Source of the DNA: Phytoactinopolyspora halotolerans | GTDB taxonomy: Bacteria; Actinomycetota; Actinomycetes; Jiangellales; Jiangellaceae | NCBI RefSeq assembly: GCF_010550675.1 | Contig: NZ_JAAGOA010000029.1 | Location: forward strand, 1-64,000 | Reading direction: 5' to 3' | Length of the DNA: 64,000 nucleotides | Shown here: in pieces, positions 58,551-64,000 of the stretch | Numbering within the stretch: the first letter of the stretch is position 1 | Layout: each line of letters opens with the position of its first letter | Notes under the pieces: model-generated | Told to the model about the DNA's origin: nothing | The model's database searches: none | What the model saw: only the letters and a program-made list of their open reading frames with translations | Made by a program: the position numbers and the translations under genes

Positions 58551-58574
58551 TGCCGCGACCGACGTTGCGCGGCA
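58551..58574 (+). terminator. Hairpin after the acyltransferase gene
   Basis: TGCCGCG (58551-58557) pairs with CGCGGCA (58568-58574) across a 10-base loop, ten bases after the stop codon. Confidence 0.4.
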
Positions 58575-58765
58575 GGCTGTTGTCCGATCCCGGTATGGAC
58601 TCACCAGGTGGCGGCGGTTGACAGGATTTTCACTAGAATTCGCACATAGTAGAGAGGCGCGGCTACCCGCGCGAGGCACGATACCGGACACTGGAGACAC
58701 GAGGACCACGAAACGAGCCAGCTGAGGCAAGGAGGACCGGCCATGTCACGGAAGGAGCCGGACAG

Positions 58766-59311
58766 GTGCAGACGCTAGTGCTGAACGCCACATATGAGCC
58801 GTTGGCTGTCGTCTCTGTCCGCCGTGCCATTGTCCTCGTGTTGACCGAGAAGGCGGTCATGGAGCACGCCGACGCGGACCGGATCATCCGCTCCGCGACG
58901 CAGGAGATCCCGGCTCCGCTCGTCGTCCGCCTGTTGCGGTTCGTGCGCGTCCCGTACCGCCGACGGCTTCCGTGGTCCCGCAACGGAGTCCTGGAGCGCG
59001 ACGGCCGGCGCTGCGGCTACTGCGGAGGCCGCGCCGAATCGATCGACCACGTGCTGCCGACCTCTCGTGGCGGGCCGGCTCGGAGTTGGCTGAACACCGT
59101 GGCCGCCTGTCTGCCGTGCAATCAGGCCAAGGCCGATCGCACGCCCGAAGAGGCGGGTATGAAGCTGCGGATCGCACTCTACGAGCCCAAGGTACAGCGG
59201 GCTCTGGTGCTGGCATTGGGGATTCAACAGACACAGAGCCTACCGGATTGGCTCACCGGCACTCTCGCCGGCCATGGTGGTGCCGCGCCCGCGGCGGTAT
59301 CGGCGAACTGA
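58766..59311 (+). CDS. HNH endonuclease-domain protein
   Basis: 181 residues. N-terminal segment LNATYEPLAVVSVRRAIVLV is typical of a widespread actinobacterial HNH family. The nuclease core has two zinc pairs (CGYCGG and CLPCNQAKADRTP) and IDHVLPTSRGG with the catalytic His. The family is single-copy and conserved, unlike mobile HNH genes. AAGGAG lies seven bases before GTG 58766. A TTGACA at 58618-58623 in the AT-rich leader may be part of its promoter, but I see no well-spaced -10. Cellular role unclear. Confidence 0.85.
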   Translation: MQTLVLNATYEPLAVVSVRRAIVLVLTEKAVMEHADADRIIRSATQEIPAPLVVRLLRFVRVPYRRRLPWSRNGVLERDGRRCGYCGGRAESIDHVLPTSRGGPARSWLNTVAACLPCNQAKADRTPEEAGMKLRIALYEPKVQRALVLALGIQQTQSLPDWLTGTLAGHGGAAPAAVSAN

Positions 59312-59405
59312 CCGGGGGTTGTGCGCCGCGACATCGGACCAATGCGTGAATTTCGCTGTCCAGGAGTGGGATCATGGGAGACGTCGGACAAGCGAGGAGG
59401 ACGTG

Positions 59406-59879
59406 ATGGTCAGCCCGGTGCCGGGACTTCCCACTGGCCTAGTGGTGGGGACGTATGACGAATACCCAGACGCACAGCGCGCCGTCGACTACCTGGCGGA
59501 CAACAAGTTCCCGGTGGAACACCTCGCGATCGTCGGCACCGACCTGCGCCAGATCGAACGCGTCACGGGGCGGATGACGTGGGGCAAGGCCCTGCTCGGC
59601 GGGTTGGCCACGGGTGCGTGGCTGGGGCTGTTCGTGGGCCTGCTGCTGAGTCTGTTCACCGATGAGGGATGGGTGCAGATCATCGTCATGAGCGTCGCAT
59701 GGGGTGCGGTCTTCATGATGGTCTTCGGGGCCGTCGGCTATGCGTTCACCGGAGGCAGCCGCGACTTCACGTCGAAGAGCGTGACGGTGGCCGGCCGGTA
59801 CGAGATCTACTGCCAGCACCAGCATGCGGAGGAAGCTCGCAACCATCTCGCCCGGTTGTCCCTTCAGTCGGGCCGCTAG
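59406..59879 (+). CDS. General stress protein 17M-like membrane protein
   Basis: 157 residues. The N-terminal domain LVVGTYDEYPDAQRAVDYLA is followed by a glycine-rich hydrophobic hairpin with two membrane segments (LLGGLATGAWLGLFVGLLLS and IVMSVAWGAVFMMVFGAVGY), then a short C-terminal part. This matches the actinobacterial 'general stress protein' family. ATG 59406 has GAGGAGG six bases upstream. Biochemical function unknown. Confidence 0.82.
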   Translation: MVSPVPGLPTGLVVGTYDEYPDAQRAVDYLADNKFPVEHLAIVGTDLRQIERVTGRMTWGKALLGGLATGAWLGLFVGLLLSLFTDEGWVQIIVMSVAWGAVFMMVFGAVGYAFTGGSRDFTSKSVTVAGRYEIYCQHQHAEEARNHLARLSLQSGR

Positions 59880-59991
59880 AGCCTGATGCCGGCTGTGTCA
59901 CCCGCTCGGGCGCGCCGGGGCGCCCAGCCGCTCTCCGAGACTGCGGCGGAAGCGCTTGACGGCGGTGGACAAAGCGAGGAGCGTCGACGTC

Positions 59992-60639
59992 GTGAAGGGT
60001 GAAATGAGCTGTCCGCGCTGCGGGCGATCCCCGCAGCCGCCCGGAGCATGGTCGAACCGTTGGACGTGCGGCGAGCACGGAGAGATCTTCCCGCTGTCGC
60101 CGGTGGCGGCCCCCAGCGCACGGCTCGCCCGTCAGCTCGGTGAGCGTTCCGACGTCCCATTGTGGCTGGTCTGGCCGCTGATGCGAGGCTGGGTCGTCGG
60201 CGCACTGCTGTCCGCCGGCGACGACGTCCACGGAGTGCAGGGCACGGCGGTGGCGATCAGTGGGCCGAACCCGTTCGGTGGGGCGGCGGATCTGGTCCTG
60301 GTCGCTGAGGAACAGGACGTCGGTCTGGGGGCCGGACTCGCCGGGGTCGAAGGGCGCGATCCCGGTGACGCCGTCAAGGCCGAGCCTCAGGCGCGAGTCG
60401 AGGTCGATGGCCGTACGGTGCCGCTGTGGTGCGTCACCGGGCATCCGGACCGTGCGGTCTACGCCGGACATTGGGATGGCCGATGGTTGTGGATGATCCT
60501 GCGCCCGCACATGGCCGGTGCGCTGCTGCTGGAGGATCTGGTGCTGGCGGACCTGCGCATGCTCGGTTCGGAAGCGGAGATGCTGCCGTACGGGGCACCG
60601 CCGCCGTGGCTGGCGGCCCGGTACGGATACGATCAATGA
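59992..60639 (+). CDS. Actinobacterial zinc-ribbon protein of unknown function (DUF6758-like)
   Basis: 215 residues. It starts VKGEMSCPRCGRSPQPPG with a CxxC pair; one more Cys in RWTCGEHGE probably completes a zinc site. The remaining alpha/beta part (VPLWLVWPLMRGWVVGALLS and WCVTGHPDRAVYAGH) resembles a family conserved in actinobacteria and sometimes labelled phosphotransacetylase without proof. GTG 59992 with an upstream GAGGAGC is preferred; ATG 60004 is an alternative. Followed closely by the RecB-like gene. Confidence 0.65.
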   Translation: MKGEMSCPRCGRSPQPPGAWSNRWTCGEHGEIFPLSPVAAPSARLARQLGERSDVPLWLVWPLMRGWVVGALLSAGDDVHGVQGTAVAISGPNPFGGAADLVLVAEEQDVGLGAGLAGVEGRDPGDAVKAEPQARVEVDGRTVPLWCVTGHPDRAVYAGHWDGRWLWMILRPHMAGALLLEDLVLADLRMLGSEAEMLPYGAPPPWLAARYGYDQ

Positions 60640-60642
60640 GTC

Positions 60643-61476
60643 ATGACTGACCAGCAGACGCTCGACGGTATGCCGCGGCGGCTGTATCGGGCCACCCCCA
60701 CGCGCCTGACCACCTGGCTGGACTGCCCGCGCCGGTACCGGTTCAGCTACCTGGACCGTCCGCCGCCGGACAAGGGGCCGCCGTGGGCGCACAACACGCT
60801 GGGGGCCGCGGTGCATAATGCGCTGGCTCAGTGGTGGCGGCTGCCGGTGGAGGCACGGACCGTTCCGCGCGCGGGTGTGCTCGTGGCCGAGTACTGGTCC
60901 ATGGACGGCTTCCGCGATGAGGATCAGGCCAGGCTGTGGCTCAAGCGCGCCCGAGAGATGGTGGAGCGCTACGTCTCCGGTGTAGACCCGGACGACGAGC
61001 CGAGGGGTATCGAGCGGACCGTGAGCACCGTGCACGACGGCGCCGCGCTGTCCGGCCGGATCGACCGGCTCGACGAGCGGGAGGGGGAGCTCGTCGTCGT
61101 CGATTACAAGACCGGACGGCACCTGCTGACCACCGACGACGTGAGATCGTCGCTGGCGCTCGCCGTCTATGCCGCGGCCGCGGAACGCACCCTGCGCCGG
61201 CCGTGTCGCCGTGTCGAGTTGCATCACCTACCGTCCGGCGAGGTGGCGACGTACGAACACGACGAACGGTCCCTGGGGCGGCACCTGAATCGGGCCGCGG
61301 AGATCGCGGCGGAATGCGCCGACGCCGACGCGTCGTTCCGGTCCGGGCAGACATCGGAGGCTGACTTCCCGCCCACGCCGTCGCCGTTGTGCGGCTGGTG
61401 CGACTTCCGCCGGCACTGCCCCGAAGGGCAGGCCACCAGTCCGGAGCGACCGACGTGGGCGGGGCTGGCCGATTAG
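60643..61476 (+). CDS. RecB-family PD-(D/E)XK exonuclease-like protein
   Basis: 277 residues. The nuclease core is GRIDRLDE followed by LVVVDYKTGR. An N-terminal Cys (TWLDCPRRYRF) and a C-terminal cluster (CGWCDFRRHC) give the four cysteines that hold a 4Fe-4S cluster in Cas4/AddB/RecB-like nucleases. The protein is a stand-alone nuclease domain without a helicase. ATG 60643 lies directly after the upstream stop. A DNA-repair role is likely but not proven. Confidence 0.87.
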   Translation: MTDQQTLDGMPRRLYRATPTRLTTWLDCPRRYRFSYLDRPPPDKGPPWAHNTLGAAVHNALAQWWRLPVEARTVPRAGVLVAEYWSMDGFRDEDQARLWLKRAREMVERYVSGVDPDDEPRGIERTVSTVHDGAALSGRIDRLDEREGELVVVDYKTGRHLLTTDDVRSSLALAVYAAAAERTLRRPCRRVELHHLPSGEVATYEHDERSLGRHLNRAAEIAAECADADASFRSGQTSEADFPPTPSPLCGWCDFRRHCPEGQATSPERPTWAGLAD

Positions 61477-61697
61477 GCCGTGCCGGCATGGCTTAGGGCT
61501 CCTCCGTATGGCCGCGGCTCTCGGCGTGGAGATCATGGGGAACGCACAGACTGGTCCCGGACGTTTGACGGGGTGGATTCGAGGGGTATGTCCTACCCAA
61601 GATCGATCTTGCCCGCGGCGGGACGGTGGCGACGTGGGCGATGAGGCTGGAGACGGAGCCGGCGTCGTGCCGGTTCCGATGGTGTGAAGGAGTGTGG

Positions 61698-62561
61698 ATG
61701 TCCGGACGCTACGGAGCGAGTCGGCACGCGCCGAAGCGGTATCCCGGTCGAGAGCGAGCGAGAGCACCCCGCCTTCTCCGGTTCGTCGGCGTCCTCCTCG
61801 GCGCATCCCTGTTCACCGGCGGCGTCTTCGCGCTCGTGAGCGCGGGGGACGCACCCGGCTCACGCGACGTGATGTCCGATGACCATGCCGCGCCGGACGC
61901 CGACGCCGCAGCGCTCATCCGCGATCCCGATCACATCTCGCGCTCGGGTGGGCGTGATCCCGGCCGTCGGGTCCATTCGCTTCCGCGAGTTGTGCCGGAA
62001 CGTCGCGATGACGTTGAGGAACCGCGGACGCCGGCCCCGTCATCGTCGCCGACGGCGGACGACGACCGCCCCGCGGCGACGGTGCGACCGGAACGCCCCA
62101 CGGCCGACCCGACCTCGGACCCGAACGTGAAACCTGAGGTCGACCCTGCCCTACCGGCCGACAGTGGTGAGGGGCGGCGGATCGTGTACGACATCACCCG
62201 GCAGCAGGTGTGGTTGGTGGAAGACGGCGACGAGGTGGTGCGGACCTACCCGGTCTCCGGAAGCCGGGACGACGAGTTGGTCCCGGAAGGCACCTATGAG
62301 GTCTTCTCCACGTCAGAAGACGCGATCAGCTGGGACTACGAATCCACGATGCGGTACATGGTCCGGTTCCACCGGGGCGAGAACTCGAACATCGGTTTCC
62401 ATGACATCCCGGTCTACGACGACAGCGGTAAAGCGGCGCAGACCCTCGCTGAACTGGGAACGCCGCTCTCCGACGGTTGTGTGCGCCAGGCACCGGAAGA
62501 CGCCGAGGCGCTGTGGGACTTCGCGCCCGTCGGAACCGAGGTCGTCGTCGTGCGTACATAG
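61698..62561 (+). CDS. L,D-transpeptidase (YkuD domain), membrane-anchored
   Basis: 287 residues. A membrane helix near the N-terminus (FVGVLLGASLFTGGVFALVS) is followed by a disordered linker of about 100 Pro/Thr/Asp-rich residues and a C-terminal YkuD domain (IVYDITRQQVWLVEDG, PVSGS, NIGFHDIP). The catalytic Cys is in PLSDGCVRQ; Asp replaces the His seen in most SHGCVR motifs. The enzyme cross-links peptidoglycan stems or attaches proteins. ATG 61698 has AAGGAG five bases upstream. Confidence 0.87.
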   Translation: MSGRYGASRHAPKRYPGRERARAPRLLRFVGVLLGASLFTGGVFALVSAGDAPGSRDVMSDDHAAPDADAAALIRDPDHISRSGGRDPGRRVHSLPRVVPERRDDVEEPRTPAPSSSPTADDDRPAATVRPERPTADPTSDPNVKPEVDPALPADSGEGRRIVYDITRQQVWLVEDGDEVVRTYPVSGSRDDELVPEGTYEVFSTSEDAISWDYESTMRYMVRFHRGENSNIGFHDIPVYDDSGKAAQTLAELGTPLSDGCVRQAPEDAEALWDFAPVGTEVVVVRT

Positions 62562-62598
62562 GCCCGACGACGACGTCCTCGTCTCGACTCGTCATCGA

Positions 62599-62631
62599 CG
62601 GTTCGGCCCAGAATCTCTGTGGGCCGAACCG
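62599..62631. terminator. Bidirectional terminator
   Basis: A perfect 12-base-pair stem (62599-62610 with 62620-62631) and a 9-base loop lie between convergent genes. The stem ends three bases before the helicase stop codon on the minus strand. Confidence 0.75.
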
Positions 62632-62633
62632 GC

Positions 62634-64000
62634 CTATTCACCGGGGGTGTTGTGCTCGACGGGCTTTCCTGCGCGGGTCCGACGCCGTGCTCGCTTGCGC
62701 GGCCGCGGCTGATCCGAACGGCTCTCCGCGTTGCCGGCACCGGGGTCGTCCGCCGACGATGACGCAGCGCGCGACTGCGTGCGCTGGCCGCCGCGCCCGG
62801 ACTGACCGCCCTGTGCAGGGCGTCCGCCACCACGCGTACGTCGTCGCGTGCGCTTCGCCGCCGGGCCGCCGAGATCCTCTTCCTGTTCCGCGTCGAGGCC
62901 GGCGCGGGTCCGCTCGCTCCGCGGCAACTTCCCCTTGGTGCCAGGCGGTATACCCAGATCGTGGAAGAAGTTCTCGCTGCTCGAGTAGGTCTCCGGCGGG
63001 TCGGGGAACGGGAGCCCGAGAGCCTCGTTGATCATCTTCCAGCGGGCCAGGTCGTCCCAGTCGACCAGCGTGACGGCGATGCCGGTGGCACCTGCCCGGC
63101 CGGTCCTGCCGATCCGGTGCAGGTACGTCTTCTCATCGTCGGGACAGCTGAGGTTGACGACGTGGGTCACCGCCTCGACGTCGATGCCACGCGCCGCCAC
63201 GTCGGTGGCGACCAGGACGTCGACCTTGCCGTTGCGGAACGCACGCAGCGCGCGCTCCCGCGCACCCTGACCGAGGTCGCCGTGGACCGCCGCGACGGCG
63301 AAGCCACGCTCGCTCAGCGCATCGGCCAGGCGCTGTGCCGCCCGCTTGGTCTGGCTGAAGATCATCGTCAAGCCGCGGCCTTCGGCCTGCAGCAGACGGG
63401 CGACCATCTCTTCCTTGTCGAGGTTGTGTGCCCGGTAGACGAACTGCGCCGTGGCCGGGACGGTCTGGGTGTCCTCGGCCGACTCGGCACGGATGTTGAG
63501 CGGATGCCGCATGTAGCGTCTGGCCAGGCTCACCACCGCCGCGGGCATCGTGGCCGAGAACAGCATGGTCTGCCGTAGCTCCGGGGTGAGCGCGACGATC
63601 TTCTCGACGTCCGGAAGGAAACCGAGGTCGAGCATCTCGTCCGCCTCGTCGAGCACCAGCACCTTGATGTGGCCGAGGTCCAGGTGTCCCTGCGCGGCCA
63701 GGTCGAGCAGGCGCCCAGGAGTTCCGACGATCACGTCGACCCCTGACTTCAGGGCGCTGGTCTGTGGCTCGTAGGCCCGCCCGCCGTAGACGCTCAGTAT
63801 CCGGACGCGCCGGTCGGCGGACGCCGTCTCCAGATCGCCGGTGACCTGGTGGGCCAGCTCACGGGTGGGCGTGACGACGAGTGCCTGCGGCTTGCCGGGC
63901 TCGGTGGCCTCGGCGTAGTCGCGATCATCCGGTGCGACGATGCGCTGCAGCAACGGAATGCTGAACGCGTAGGTCTTTCCCGTCCCGGTGCGGGCCTGTC
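62634..64000 (-). CDS. DEAD-box RNA helicase, 5' partial
   Basis: The gene runs off the right edge; about 455 C-terminal residues are present. Motifs in order: ARTGTGKT (Walker A, at the very edge), VVTPTRELAHQV (Ia), DVIVGTPGRLLDLA (Ib), LVLDEADEMLDLGF (II, DEAD), LFSATMP (III, SAT), then MIFSQTKRAAQRLADAL, LVATDVAARGIDV and YLHRIGRTGRAG (V, VI). A basic Arg/Gly/Ser tail for RNA binding ends the protein. It probably acts in ribosome assembly or RNA decay. Confidence 0.95.
   Translation of the reverse strand, partial: QARTGTGKTYAFSIPLLQRIVAPDDRDYAEATEPGKPQALVVTPTRELAHQVTGDLETASADRRVRILSVYGGRAYEPQTSALKSGVDVIVGTPGRLLDLAAQGHLDLGHIKVLVLDEADEMLDLGFLPDVEKIVALTPELRQTMLFSATMPAAVVSLARRYMRHPLNIRAESAEDTQTVPATAQFVYRAHNLDKEEMVARLLQAEGRGLTMIFSQTKRAAQRLADALSERGFAVAAVHGDLGQGARERALRAFRNGKVDVLVATDVAARGIDVEAVTHVVNLSCPDDEKTYLHRIGRTGRAGATGIAVTLVDWDDLARWKMINEALGLPFPDPPETYSSSENFFHDLGIPPGTKGKLPRSERTRAGLDAEQEEDLGGPAAKRTRRRTRGGGRPAQGGQSGRGGQRTQSRAASSSADDPGAGNAESRSDQPRPRKRARRRTRAGKPVEHNTPGE

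Noticed and set aside
58618-58623. TTGACA as a clear promoter for the HNH gene at 58766.
   Set aside because: No -10 hexamer lies at 16-18 bases; the better -10-like strings are 10 or 21 bases away, so it is only mentioned in the gene entry.

Overview
The window is a high-GC chromosomal segment of an actinobacterium. The evidence is a WhiB regulator, the F420 genes fbiA and fbiB, actinobacteria-specific families (TIGR03089, DUF5719, DUF3499, DUF222/HNH), frequent GTG starts and LytR-CpsA-Psr (LCP) wall-polymer ligases. A Jiangella- or Nocardioides-like organism would fit, but genus cannot be fixed by reading.

Layout. 0-2.6 kb: the end of a DUF222/HNH protein, an acylphosphatase and an F420-type (LLM) oxidoreductase. 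2.6-9.3 kb: two divergent LCP genes, then a family 2 glycosyltransferase, a two-gene ABC-2 polysaccharide exporter and a small coiled-coil protein. 9.4-16.7 kb, minus strand: a two-module ATP-grasp protein, a UDP-sugar dehydrogenase, a family 4 glycosyltransferase and acetoacetyl-CoA synthetase. 16.8-27.4 kb, plus strand: an asparagine-synthetase-like protein, an unknown protein, a multidomain glycosyltransferase, a sugar-transfer-associated ATP-grasp protein, an Asp/Glu-type racemase, and two cyanophycin-synthetase-like ATP-grasp proteins. 27.4-37.4 kb, minus strand: three more ATP-grasp proteins, including a 1695-residue fusion and an epimerase-CapA-ATP-grasp fusion. 38-43 kb: another ATP-grasp protein, a small protein and a second glycosyltransferase fusion.

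43-53 kb is a conserved actinobacterial block: TIGR03089, fbiB, fbiA, whiB, a giant membrane glycosyltransferase, DUF5719, a metallopeptidase-like protein and DUF3499. 53-56.6 kb is a TPP-riboswitch-controlled YkoEDC-type ECF transporter for a thiamine precursor. 56.8-64 kb is housekeeping: lipoprotein, PlsC-like acyltransferase, HNH protein, stress protein, RecB-like nuclease, L,D-transpeptidase and a DEAD-box helicase cut by the right edge.

The most interesting part is 14.3-43 kb. It holds eight genes with eleven ATP-grasp modules (some degenerate), two CapA (poly-gamma-glutamate-synthesis-type) domains, one apparently intact and several decayed dipeptide-epimerase (enolase superfamily) regions, and repeated acylphosphatase-like domains. 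A racemase, glycosyltransferases, a uronic-acid dehydrogenase, an ABC exporter and LCP ligases lie around it. I infer a pathway that makes or attaches amino acids or peptides, possibly with D-residues, on a cell-surface glycopolymer that is then exported and linked to the wall. No PgsB/CapB-type Mur-ligase or PgsC gene is visible, so this is not a standard poly-gamma-glutamate or cyanophycin operon. The product cannot be deduced from sequence alone.
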